Shown here in pieces: positions 8,596 through 16,859 of a stretch of 64,000 bases of DNA; the stretch's first letter is position 1; the number at the start of each line of letters is the position of its first letter. Source of the DNA: Lujinxingia litoralis (GTDB lineage Bacteria > Myxococcota_A > Bradymonadia > Bradymonadales > Bradymonadaceae); assembly GCF_003260125.1 (NCBI RefSeq), contig NZ_QHKO01000003.1, forward strand, positions 308,833-372,832, read 5' to 3'. A program made the translations under genes and the position numbers. The notes beneath the pieces are model-generated. The model saw nothing but the letters and a program-made list of their open reading frames with translations. It ran no database searches and was not told the origin of the DNA.

Positions 8596-9423
8596 GTGAA
8601 GAGCGTGGGATATCTGGTGCAAAAGATGGCGCCCGGCTGTGAAGATTTTGAGCCCTTTATCGATACGTACGTCGATGAGGAGTTCGACGAGCGGGAACGT
8701 GCGGATATGGAAGCGCACCTTGCCGGCTGCGATCAGTGCCGGGCCCGGGTGCAGACCCAGGCTCAGTTTAAGGCGCGCTTTCGCGAACAGCTCTCCGGGG
8801 AACGCGCGCCGCAGGCGCTGCTGGAACGCATCAGTGGGGAGTTGGCCACGCTGGAGATGGAGGGAGAGCAGAGTGCTGCTGTGAGGCGTCCGCTCTATGT
8901 GCGTCTGGGCTGGGTGGCCGGGCCGCTGGCGGCGATGCTCGCGCTGGTGATCTTGCTGCCCGAGATGACGATCGCGCCGGCGGCCAGCAGTCAGGCCCCG
9001 GTGGTGGACCAGACCGTGGAGTGGCATAAGGGCAATTTCCCGCTGGAGATCACGACCTCCGATCCTCAGGAGGCCAGCGCCTGGTTTGAGAATAAGGTGG
9101 ATTTTTCGGTGCGTCTGCCGCACTTCGATAATCACCGGGTCAACCTGCTGGGCGGGCGTATCGCCCATATCGAGGATCGCCGCGCCGCGCTGGTGCTCTA
9201 TGAGGTCGACGGGGCTCGCCTCAGTGTGCTGCTCTTCGATGGGGAGGGGCTCAGGGTGCCGCGAGAGTCGATTCGCAATGTGGAAGACCGCGACATCGTC
9301 TGGCTCAATCAGAAGGGATTTGGCGTGGCGGTGGTCCAGGACCATGGCGTGACCTACGCGATGACCAGCGATCTCAATGAAGATCGCTTCCTGGGGCTAG
9401 TCGCCGGCACGATGAAGCGCTAA
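8596..9423 (+). CDS. Membrane-anchored zinc-finger anti-sigma factor
   Basis: A protein of 275 residues starting with GTG. The N-terminal ZAS motif H-x3-C-x2-C is present (H41, C45, C48 in HLAGCDQC). One transmembrane segment lies at about 104-121 (GWVAGPLAAMLALVILLP) and is followed by a roughly 150-residue extracytoplasmic domain. The family binds the partner ECF sigma in the cytoplasm and senses redox or envelope stress. It follows the sigma gene after 38 bp. An intrinsic terminator lies about 60 bp after its stop. Confidence 0.88.
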   Translation: MKSVGYLVQKMAPGCEDFEPFIDTYVDEEFDERERADMEAHLAGCDQCRARVQTQAQFKARFREQLSGERAPQALLERISGELATLEMEGEQSAAVRRPLYVRLGWVAGPLAAMLALVILLPEMTIAPAASSQAPVVDQTVEWHKGNFPLEITTSDPQEASAWFENKVDFSVRLPHFDNHRVNLLGGRIAHIEDRRAALVLYEVDGARLSVLLFDGEGLRVPRESIRNVEDRDIVWLNQKGFGVAVVQDHGVTYAMTSDLNEDRFLGLVAGTMKR

Positions 9424-9467
9424 GAAGGTGCCATCATTGAAGATGGCCCTTCAAGGTTGAGTGAGAC

Positions 9468-10403
9468 ATGGTGGAAACGAGTGTGGCCGTCCTTTCGGGC
9501 GGCTTTTTTTTGGATGACGCGCGCGCGCACTTCGGAGCTGAGCGGGTGAGTCTGCTGGCCGACGACCTTCAGGAAGTCGCCGCGCAGCTCGGCGAGCTGG
9601 TGGAGCAGGGCGTGCAAGTCGCCGTGATCTATGGTGATGACGTGCTGCTGGGGCGCGTGGTGAGCGCGTGTCTGCGCGAGGTGGAGCTGGCGGCCAGTGG
9701 GCTGCGTCTGTGGCCCTGCGCGCCGGCCGGAGTGTCGACGGTGGCCGATGCCATCGGCGCCGCGCTCAAGCCTGGCCGAGCGGCCAGGCTCCTGGAGCAG
9801 GCCGCGGGCTGGCAGGCCGAGATGGTGCCCACTCTCAAGGTCAGCGCGAGCACCGAGGCCGGCGCGCTCTATGGGTTTAGCTTCGGGGCGGGCTGGGTCT
9901 ACCGGGCTCAACAGGCCCGCAAACAGTCGCAGCAGGGGGCCAGCGAGCTGGTCAGCGCCATGGTCGGGTTGGCCTCCGATACGCTGCGCGAAACGCAGGG
10001 GACGGATGTGGCCGCGCGCATGCGGGTGGACCAGAGCGTGGTGGAGATGCATCAGGGCTCGGTGGTCGCGACCACCCTGGGGCGCACCTGGTTCGGGCTG
10101 CGCCATGGTGGTCCGGGTCCGGCCGTCTGGCCACACATTCCCACCCGCGCGCTGGTGCGCCAGGGGCTCAAACCCGAGCTCCTAGAGGCAGTGGGAGAGG
10201 GCGCCGGCAAGCCCCGGGAGCTGGGCTCGCTGGTGCTCGATGCCCCGGCCGGGTGGACGCTCGATGGGGCGCTTCATGCTCCCGACCCGGGCTGCGCGCT
10301 CCGGGTGAGCCCCGGGCCGAAGGTGGCGCTGGTGCGACCGCCGGGGCGCATCGGAAAGTGGGTTTCACGTGTGCTGGACGCGACGGCCCCCGACGCGCGA
10401 TGA
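9468..10403 (+). CDS. Degenerate diacylglycerol/sphingosine-kinase-like protein (start uncertain)
   Basis: A protein of 311 residues if the ATG at 9468 is used. The layout resembles DAGK/YegS lipid kinases: VAVIYGDDVLLGRVVSACL where GGDGTLNEV is expected, LWPCAPAGVSTVADAIG where the GTxND loop is expected, then ALYGFSFGAGWVYRAQQ like the FGFDA strand. The nucleotide-binding GGDGT and GTGND residues are missing, so it is probably not an active kinase. The codons just after the ATG encode the terminator hairpin at 9486-9511. A GTG at 9546 with GGAG 9 bp upstream would start after that terminator and give 285 residues. The family call is inference. Confidence 0.5.
   Translation: MVETSVAVLSGGFFLDDARAHFGAERVSLLADDLQEVAAQLGELVEQGVQVAVIYGDDVLLGRVVSACLREVELAASGLRLWPCAPAGVSTVADAIGAALKPGRAARLLEQAAGWQAEMVPTLKVSASTEAGALYGFSFGAGWVYRAQQARKQSQQGASELVSAMVGLASDTLRETQGTDVAARMRVDQSVVEMHQGSVVATTLGRTWFGLRHGGPGPAVWPHIPTRALVRQGLKPELLEAVGEGAGKPRELGSLVLDAPAGWTLDGALHAPDPGCALRVSPGPKVALVRPPGRIGKWVSRVLDATAPDAR
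9486..9511 (+). terminator. Intrinsic terminator after the sigma/anti-sigma operon
   Basis: GCCGTCC and GGGCGGC arms (one G-U wobble) flank a TTTC loop and are followed by eight T residues. This is a textbook plus-strand terminator for the sigma/anti-sigma pair. It lies inside the 5' end of the longest downstream reading frame (9468-10403), which bears on where that gene really starts. Confidence 0.75.
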
Positions 10404-10497
10404 TGGCGCCACGGCCGCCGGTCAACATGGGGTGGTAGGGCTGCGAATGGTGAGTTCAGGCGACGCCGAGCGCGCGCCGTGGAGCGAGGGAGAGGAG

Positions 10498-11445
10498 ATG
10501 GACGTGGATAACGTCGATTCCGGGCAGGGATCAGGCAAAGGTGCGAAGTTTTTGAAGATCGCGGGCATTGGCTGTGCCGCGGTGATTCTTATAGGGGCGC
10601 TCTTTGCCGGTCTGGGGGTCTTTAAGGCTGTGTCATGCGTGGAGGATTTTGTCGGCATCGCTGAGTCCGCGCAGGAAGGGCAGTCTTTTGCGTATGAGTT
10701 TGTGGAGGCCGCGCGTCGGGGCGACTACCAGGGGGTCTACGATCGTCTCGACCCCGAGGCGCAGGCCGAGCTCAGCGTCGCCGAGGTGGAGCAGATGTTT
10801 GAGCCTCGCCGCGAGGCTCTGAATCGGGGAGAGCCTTTCCCGGTGGGGGTACGCCTGATCAGCAATGATACCGACCAGGGCACGACCTCCTGGGAGATGA
10901 CCACGCGCATTGCCCGGCCGACCGATACCGAGGCGGTGCTCATGAGCATGGAGGTCGTCTACCGCGATGGCGCCGCCGGAGACGGGCGCTTTGGGGTCCT
11001 GGGCTGGGAGGTGCGTGAAGTGCTCCGGGAGATGGCCGAGGAGCCCGCGGCTCAGATGGCGATGCGTTTTCATCGCGAGGTGGTCAATGAGCGTGTCGAG
11101 GAGGCCCGGCGCTTCGTGGACAGGGAATCCCGCCTTTACAGCGAGTCGCTGGAGACCTTCGCGACGAACCTGGACGCGCTGCAGGAGTTGCCGGTGGTGG
11201 CTCCCAGGGTGGTGGCGGTCGGCTCGCTCGGGGCCTTTGCCTCCGATGTGACCCTGGAGATGGAGCGCGCCGGGCAGACGACGCAGGTGACGTACACGGT
11301 GTCGAACCTCGGGAAAATCCTCGACTTTAAGGGGCCGAACCTCGTGGATGCCACCGGTGAAACGGGAGCAGAAAGCGGCGCGGCGGAGGCTTCGGGGGAA
11401 GAGGCGGAAGTCCGCACCGATGCAGGAGATGAGGCGCCTGAATAG
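10498..11445 (+). CDS. Single-pass membrane protein with NTF2-like extracytoplasmic domain (hypothetical)
   Basis: A protein of 315 residues. A short acidic and Gly-rich cytoplasmic N-terminus precedes one membrane helix at about 19-42 (KIAGIGCAAVILIGALFAGLG). Then FAYEFVEAARRGDYQGVYDRLDPEAQ resembles the first helix of DUF4878/NTF2-like stress-response domains. A second similar unit (AMRFHREVVNERVEEARRFV) follows, then an acidic Glu/Ala-rich tail. The start at 10498 is chosen for its GGAG-AGGAG ribosome site; the longer frame from 10369 lacks one and overlaps the previous gene. Function unknown. Confidence 0.6.
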   Translation: MDVDNVDSGQGSGKGAKFLKIAGIGCAAVILIGALFAGLGVFKAVSCVEDFVGIAESAQEGQSFAYEFVEAARRGDYQGVYDRLDPEAQAELSVAEVEQMFEPRREALNRGEPFPVGVRLISNDTDQGTTSWEMTTRIARPTDTEAVLMSMEVVYRDGAAGDGRFGVLGWEVREVLREMAEEPAAQMAMRFHREVVNERVEEARRFVDRESRLYSESLETFATNLDALQELPVVAPRVVAVGSLGAFASDVTLEMERAGQTTQVTYTVSNLGKILDFKGPNLVDATGETGAESGAAEASGEEAEVRTDAGDEAPE

Positions 11446-11462
11446 GCGGGTTTTGAGCGCCC

Positions 11463-11483
11463 GGCCAGCGCTTGACGCTGGCC
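11463..11483. terminator. Hairpin between the NTF2-like gene and gdhA
   Basis: A perfect 8-bp stem (GGCCAGCG/CGCTGGCC) with a 5-base loop lies 17 bp after the upstream stop. No T-run follows, so it is a weak or Rho-assisted terminator at best. Confidence 0.35.
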
Positions 11484-11619
11484 CCGCAGCGCTGTTAATT
11501 CGAACGATGCCCATGCGTGACCCCCTCAGGTACACCCTGGGTTTTTACTTGCCGCCGGGCTTGACGCCTGCCAGCGCCAGCGCGGCTTTTCACCCACGTT
11601 CCAGATCAAGGCCGACGCG

Positions 11620-12957
11620 ATGAGCAAGAAACCCGACGCACCTGACGTTGTCGAGGCGACGGAGACCGGCGCGGAGCAGGCGTCTCCGACTCCCCACTCC
11701 GCCGTGGAGAGCTTTTACAACGTGCACATCGCGCAGCTTCAGCGGGCGTTGGCGGTGGCCGGGCTCGAGGAGCATGTGCGCCTGATCCTGAGCCAGCCCA
11801 AAAACGAAGTCATCGTGAACTTTCCGGTGCGCATGGATGACGGGCACTTTGAGCTCTTCACCGGATATCGCATTCAGCACAACGATGTGATGGGGCCTTA
11901 CAAAGGTGGCATTCGTTTTCATCACGAAGTCACGCTGGACGAGGTCAAAGCGCTGGCCGCGCTGATGACCTACAAATGCGCGCTGCTCAACGTGCCTTTT
12001 GGTGGGGCCAAGGGCGGGATTCGCATGAACCCGCGTCAGTACAGCGAGCGGGAGCTGGAGCGCATCACGCGCCGCTTTACCCACGATCTGGGCAATAATA
12101 TCGGCCCCGAATACGACATCCCGGCCCCGGATGTGGGGACCAACAGCCAGATCATGGTCTGGATGATGGACACCTACATGAACATGCATAACGCCCATGA
12201 CAAAAACGCCCAGCGGCGCATCGTCACCGGTAAGAGTCTGACCTCGGGAGGCAGCCGCGGTCGGGAGAAGGCCACCGGCCAGGGCGTCGTCTACTGCATT
12301 CAAGAGTGGGCTGAAGAGCAGGGCTTCCGGCTGGATGGCTGCACCTACACCTTGCAGGGCTTTGGCAACGTGGGCAGCCACACCGCGCAGATTCTCTCGC
12401 GGCTGGGGGCGGTGCTGGTGGCCGTGCAGGACCACACCGGCACCATCGCCAACCCCGACGGGATTTACCCGGGCAAGCTGAACCACCACGTGGAGAAGCA
12501 CGGCGGCGTGGGCGGGTACAAGGGGGCTCGGCCCATCTATGACGAAGCGTTCTGGGAGGTGGAGTGCGATATCTGCATTCCGGCCGCGCTGGAGCTGCAG
12601 ATCACCGAAGAGGTGGCCCGTAAGCTCAAAGCCCGGGTGGTGGTGGAGGCGGCCAATGGGCCCACCACCCTGGCCGGCGAAGAGGTGATGATGGAGCGCG
12701 GCATCGAGGTGATCCCGGACATGATGGCCAACGCCGGCGGGGTGGTCGTGTCGTATTTTGAGTGGATTCAGAATAAGCGCTCGGAATCCTGGCAGCTCCA
12801 GGAAGTCGACAGCCGCCTGCACTTCATGATGAAGAACGCCTACCACGAGATGCGCGCGTTTGCGCGTGAGCGCAACGTGGATAACCGCACCGCCGCCCTG
12901 GCGGTGGCGATCGCCCGTATCAACGCGGTTTACGTGGAGCGCGGCGTTTTCCCCTGA
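11620..12957 (+). CDS. gdhA: Glutamate dehydrogenase (Glu/Leu/Phe/Val dehydrogenase family)
   Basis: A protein of 445 residues. The substrate-binding N-domain has GPYKGGIRFHHEVTLDEVKALAxLMTYK and the catalytic lysine K131 in VPFGGAKGGI. The NAD(P)-binding domain has the LQGFGNVGSHTA glycine motif near residues 245-256, and MANAGGVVVSYFEWIQN is the conserved C-terminal block. It interconverts glutamate and 2-oxoglutarate with ammonium. The short Ala/Glu/Thr-rich N-terminal tail before HSAVESFYNVH is longer than in many homologues. It probably works in nitrogen assimilation or amino-acid catabolism together with ald. Confidence 0.95.
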   Translation: MSKKPDAPDVVEATETGAEQASPTPHSAVESFYNVHIAQLQRALAVAGLEEHVRLILSQPKNEVIVNFPVRMDDGHFELFTGYRIQHNDVMGPYKGGIRFHHEVTLDEVKALAALMTYKCALLNVPFGGAKGGIRMNPRQYSERELERITRRFTHDLGNNIGPEYDIPAPDVGTNSQIMVWMMDTYMNMHNAHDKNAQRRIVTGKSLTSGGSRGREKATGQGVVYCIQEWAEEQGFRLDGCTYTLQGFGNVGSHTAQILSRLGAVLVAVQDHTGTIANPDGIYPGKLNHHVEKHGGVGGYKGARPIYDEAFWEVECDICIPAALELQITEEVARKLKARVVVEAANGPTTLAGEEVMMERGIEVIPDMMANAGGVVVSYFEWIQNKRSESWQLQEVDSRLHFMMKNAYHEMRAFARERNVDNRTAALAVAIARINAVYVERGVFP

Positions 12958-12983
12958 ACATGTCCTGAGCACTCGGAGGCAGT

Positions 12984-15011
12984 GTGAGTAGCAGGCCACC
13001 TGTGGCCCGGCGAATCGGAGTCGATACCGGCGGCACCTTTACCGACGTGGTGATGCCCCGGGAGCAGGGCCGCCTCCGAGTGCACAAACTTCTGTCGACC
13101 CCGGCCGACCCTTCGGAGGCGATCGGTGCGGGGGTTGCCGCGCTTGCCGGCGCGTCGCCAGCGGGCTTCGAGCTGGTTCACGGCACCACCGTGGCGACCA
13201 ACGCGCTGCTGGAGCGCCGCGGCGCGCGCCTGGCGCTGGTGATCACCGCGGGCTTCGAGGATGTGCTCTGGCTGGGGCGACAGGCGCGGCCCGACCTCTA
13301 TGCGTTGCACGTGAAGATGCCCGAGCCCGTGCTGGCGCGCCCCGATGTGATCGGGGTGCGGGAGCGCCTGGGAGCCGCCGGAGAGGTGATCGAGGCGCTG
13401 AGCCCGGCGGAGGTCGCCCGGGTGGTCGAGGAGGTCGCGTCTCTGGGAGTGGATGCCGTGGCGGTGTGCACGCTGCACGCCTGGGCCAACCCGGCGCATG
13501 AGCAGCAGTTGGCCCGGGCGCTGCGCGAGCATCCGGCGGGCTGGCACGTGAGCGCAAGTCACGAGATCAGCGGGGCGTTCAGGGAGTTTGAGCGCGCCAG
13601 TACGGCCAGCATCAATGCCTATGTGGGGCCCCTGATGGCGCGCTACCTCGAACGCCTGCGCCGGCGAGTGCCGGGGGCCCGCACGCTGGAGGTGTTGCTC
13701 TCGCATGGGGGGCGTGCCGATGTGAGTTTTGCGGCGGCGCAGCCGGTGCACACCGTGCTTTCGGGGCCGGCCGGCGGGGTGGTAGGCGCCCTGGACGCCG
13801 CCCGCGAGGTGGGGATTGAGCGGATCATGACCCTGGATATGGGCGGCACCTCCAGCGACGTCTGTCTGGTCGATGGCGAGCTGGAAGTGCGCGAGGACGC
13901 CGTGATCGACGGGCTCTCGATGGTGGTGCCGGTCATCGACATCGTGACGGTGGGGGCCGGTGGGGGCTCGATCGCCTACCGCGACGCCGGCGGCGCGTTG
14001 CGTGTGGGGCCGCGCAGCGCCGGCGCCTCCCCCGGGCCGGCCTGTTACGGCCGGGGTGGCAGCGAACCCACGGTCACCGACGCTCATCTGGCGCTGGGCA
14101 CGCTGCGCTCCGACCGCTTCCTGGGCGGGGAAATGGCACTCGATACCCGGGCGGCCCGGGAAGCACTCGCGGCCCTGGCCGCCGAACTCGATACCGATGG
14201 CGAGGTCCTGGCCCGGGGCGTGCTGGCGATCGCCGACGCGGCGATGGCCCGCGCGCTCAAGGTGGTGAGCCTGGAGCGCGGCCACGACCCCCGCGACTTT
14301 ACGCTCGTGGGCTTTGGCGGGGCGGGAGGATTGCACGCCTGCCGCCTGGCCGAGGCCCTCTCGATGCGCCGGGTGCTCATTCCGCAACACCCCGGGCTCC
14401 TCTCGGCCCGGGGGATGCTCGGCGCTCGCCGGCGCCGCTTCTACCGCCGCACGCTGCTCGCTTCGCTGGACAGGGTGCTCGCCAGTGAAGCCGCCCTGCG
14501 GGAGATGCTTCAACGTCTGGAGGCGCGCGCCCGAGACGATTTGGGCAGCTCGCCAGACGAGGGGCTGGAGCTCGGCTGGGAGGCCGGCCTTCGTTATCAG
14601 GGCCAGAGCTTTGAGATCGTGGTGCCGGTGAGCTGGTGTGCCGATGCCCGCGTGCTGGACGATCCGCGAGAGGCTTTTGAGGCCGAGCATGAGCGCCTTT
14701 ACGGGTATCGGGCCGCGCGGGAAATTGAGCTGGTGGGTCTGCGTCTGGGCGCCAGCCTCGGGGCCCCCGCCTGGCCTGAAGAACTCGCCAGCGCGGGGGA
14801 TGCCCGCGCGCTGGCCGCGGCTACAACCACCGGGGTGGATTTCGGGCAGGGCCCAGAGGAGACCCGGATCGTGGAGCGTGAGTGGTTGAAGGAGGGGCAA
14901 CGCCTCAAAGGACCGGTGATCATCACCGAGTACAGCGCCACCACCGTGGTGCCCCGGGGCTGGGAGCTCCGGGTGCAGCGATCGCATCTGGTGCTGGAAC
15001 GGGAGGAATGA
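12984..15011 (+). CDS. hyuA: Hydantoinase/5-oxoprolinase subunit A
   Basis: An ATP-dependent hydrolase subunit of 675 residues. The N-terminal phosphate loop RIGVDTGGTFTDVV, the VHGTTVATNALLERRGA block, the MTLDMGGTSSDVCLVDGE ATP-binding motif near residue 280 and the VGFGGAGGLHACRLAE block are all present. The family hydrolyses N-methylhydantoin, 5-oxoproline or related cyclic amides; the substrate cannot be read from the sequence. GTG start with GGAGG 5 bp upstream. Its stop overlaps the start of hyuB, so the two subunits are translationally coupled. Confidence 0.92.
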   Translation: MSSRPPVARRIGVDTGGTFTDVVMPREQGRLRVHKLLSTPADPSEAIGAGVAALAGASPAGFELVHGTTVATNALLERRGARLALVITAGFEDVLWLGRQARPDLYALHVKMPEPVLARPDVIGVRERLGAAGEVIEALSPAEVARVVEEVASLGVDAVAVCTLHAWANPAHEQQLARALREHPAGWHVSASHEISGAFREFERASTASINAYVGPLMARYLERLRRRVPGARTLEVLLSHGGRADVSFAAAQPVHTVLSGPAGGVVGALDAAREVGIERIMTLDMGGTSSDVCLVDGELEVREDAVIDGLSMVVPVIDIVTVGAGGGSIAYRDAGGALRVGPRSAGASPGPACYGRGGSEPTVTDAHLALGTLRSDRFLGGEMALDTRAAREALAALAAELDTDGEVLARGVLAIADAAMARALKVVSLERGHDPRDFTLVGFGGAGGLHACRLAEALSMRRVLIPQHPGLLSARGMLGARRRRFYRRTLLASLDRVLASEAALREMLQRLEARARDDLGSSPDEGLELGWEAGLRYQGQSFEIVVPVSWCADARVLDDPREAFEAEHERLYGYRAAREIELVGLRLGASLGAPAWPEELASAGDARALAAATTTGVDFGQGPEETRIVEREWLKEGQRLKGPVIITEYSATTVVPRGWELRVQRSHLVLEREE

Positions 15012-16579
15012 TGGACGCGATCACTCTGGAGATTGAGCGCCACCGCTTTGCCTCGATCGCCGAGGAGATGGGTGTGGTGCTGATGCGCTCGGCCTTTTCC
15101 CCCAACATCAAGGAGCGCCGGGATTACTCGTGCGCCATCTTCGATGCCGCCGGGGATATGGTCGCCCAGGCCGCGCATATCCCGGTGCACCTGGGGTCGG
15201 CGCCGATGAGCGTGGCCGCGGCGCTGGCCGCCGGGCCGATGACGCCCGGGGAGTCGATCGTGCTCAACGATCCTTACGCCGGCGGCACCCATCTGCCCGA
15301 CATCACCCTGGTCTCGCCAGTGTTCGATGCCCGTGGAGAGCTGGCCTTTGTGGTGGCCAACCGCGCGCATCACGCCGACGTGGGAGGACGCTGGCCCGGG
15401 AGCATGGGGCTCTCCACGCATATCGACGAGGAGGGGCTGCGCCTGGGGCCGACCCGGCTGAGTGACGCGGTGATCGAGCGCATCGTGGGTGCCAGTCGCA
15501 CGCCCGAGGAGCGGCGAGGAGACCTGCAGGCCCAGCTGGCCGCGAACCTGCGGGGCGTGGAGCGGCTGCGCTCGGAGCTGGATCGGCGCGGCTCGTCGGT
15601 GCTCCTGGCGAGTCGGGCGCTCCAGGACCATAGCGAGCGCTACATGCGTAAGGTGCTCGGGGAGCTGGGGCAGGGCTGCTGGAGCTTTGAGGATGTGCTC
15701 GACGACGACGGGATGGGCAGCGGGCCGGTGCGCATTCACTGTGAGCTGACCTTGAGTCAGGGGCGGGCCCGGGTTGACCTGCGCGGCAGCGCCGACCAGG
15801 TGGCCGGGCCCCTCAACGTGCCACGGGCGGTGGCGGTCTCGGCGGCGCTCTACGCGTTTCGCTGTCTGGCGCCCCCCGAACTCCCGTCCAATGCGGGGTA
15901 CATGCGCTGTGTGGAGGTACTCACCGAGCCGGGCTCCGTGGTCGATGCCCGGTGGCCGGCGCCGGTGGCGTTGGGCAATGTGGAGACGAGTCAGCGGGTG
16001 GTCGACGTGATCTTCGGAGCGCTGGCGCAGGCGCTTCCCGACCGAATTCCGGCGGCCTCCTGTGGGTCGATGAATAACCTGACCATCGGCGGTGAAGATC
16101 CCCGCCACGGGGGGCGCCCCTTTGCGTACTACGAGACGATCGGCGGCGGGGCCGGGGCCGGGCCCGGGTGGCACGGGCAATCGGCGGTGCACACGCATAT
16201 GACCAACACGCTCAACACCCCGGTCGAGGCCCTGGAGCACGCCTATCCCCTGCGCATGATGCGCTATGAGCGCCGCCGGGGCTCGGGCGGGGCCGGGCGT
16301 TTTGTGGGCGGAGAGGGCGTGGTGCGCGAGTATGTGTTTGATGCGCCGGCGACCGTGAGTGTGATGGCCGAACGTCGGGTTCACGCGCCCTACGGGCTGG
16401 AGGGAGGCGCCCCCGGAAGATGCGGTCGCACCACCCTGATCCGGGCGGCCACCGGCCGTGAAGAAGTGCTGGCTGGCAAAATTTGCGTTGAAGTGCTGCC
16501 CGGCGATCGCCTCCTTGTAGAGACGCCGGGAGGGGGAGGGTTCGGTACCCCCGGGACGCCCGACGCGGCAGAGGCTTAG
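15011..16579 (+). CDS. hyuB: Hydantoinase/5-oxoprolinase subunit B
   Basis: A protein of 522 residues, partner of HyuA. The motifs VLMRSAFSPNIKERRDYSCA, SIVLNDPYAGGTHLPD, ANRAHHADVGG and [20 protein letters not shown] are characteristic of the HyuB family. The ATG at 15011 (a second ATG lies at 15008) follows GGGAGG and overlaps the hyuA stop. The longer open frame upstream lies inside hyuA. The A/B pair would open a cyclic amide or hydantoin ring; a beta-ureidopropionase gene at 50.5 kb could act on carbamoyl products, but no physical link exists. Confidence 0.93.
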   Translation: MDAITLEIERHRFASIAEEMGVVLMRSAFSPNIKERRDYSCAIFDAAGDMVAQAAHIPVHLGSAPMSVAAALAAGPMTPGESIVLNDPYAGGTHLPDITLVSPVFDARGELAFVVANRAHHADVGGRWPGSMGLSTHIDEEGLRLGPTRLSDAVIERIVGASRTPEERRGDLQAQLAANLRGVERLRSELDRRGSSVLLASRALQDHSERYMRKVLGELGQGCWSFEDVLDDDGMGSGPVRIHCELTLSQGRARVDLRGSADQVAGPLNVPRAVAVSAALYAFRCLAPPELPSNAGYMRCVEVLTEPGSVVDARWPAPVALGNVETSQRVVDVIFGALAQALPDRIPAASCGSMNNLTIGGEDPRHGGRPFAYYETIGGGAGAGPGWHGQSAVHTHMTNTLNTPVEALEHAYPLRMMRYERRRGSGGAGRFVGGEGVVREYVFDAPATVSVMAERRVHAPYGLEGGAPGRCGRTTLIRAATGREEVLAGKICVEVLPGDRLLVETPGGGGFGTPGTPDAAEA

Positions 16580-16603
16580 CCCCCTGGGGCGAAGGTCTGC
16601 GTC

Positions 16604-16769
16604 TTCGTACACCCTCGCCCCCTTCGCGAGAGGCAAGGTGCGCGTCTTTAGACCCCCTCGCCCCCCTCGCAAGAGGCAGGGTGTGCGTCTTTAGACCCCC
16701 TCGACCCCCTCGCAAGAGGCAGGGTGTGCGTCTTTTGACCCCCTTTATGCCCCCTTTGGGGTATGTGTC
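16604..16769. repeat. 43-bp tandem repeat, four units
   Basis: Units begin at 16604, 16647, 16690 and 16733, exactly 43 bp apart. The two middle units differ at a single base and contain CTCGCAAGAGGCAGGGTGTG; the outer two are diverged. The array fills the region between the converging hyuB and PEGA genes and lacks any plausible ORF. Each unit has short inverted segments (CCCCTCGC / GCAAGAGG) that could form stems. Confidence 0.75.
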
Positions 16770-16859
16770 TGGCGAGCGAGGGGCCCTTGAGTGAGGCCGA
16801 CGGAGCCAGGGCCCGGGTTTGAGGCCCGGCAGAGGTCTCGGGGCGCGGGTGAGCGCGCT

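Noticed and set aside
12930..16672. Very long antisense frames opposite hyuA and hyuB
   Set aside because: Composition is Arg/His/Pro-rich with no domain, and both overlap well-supported genes completely.
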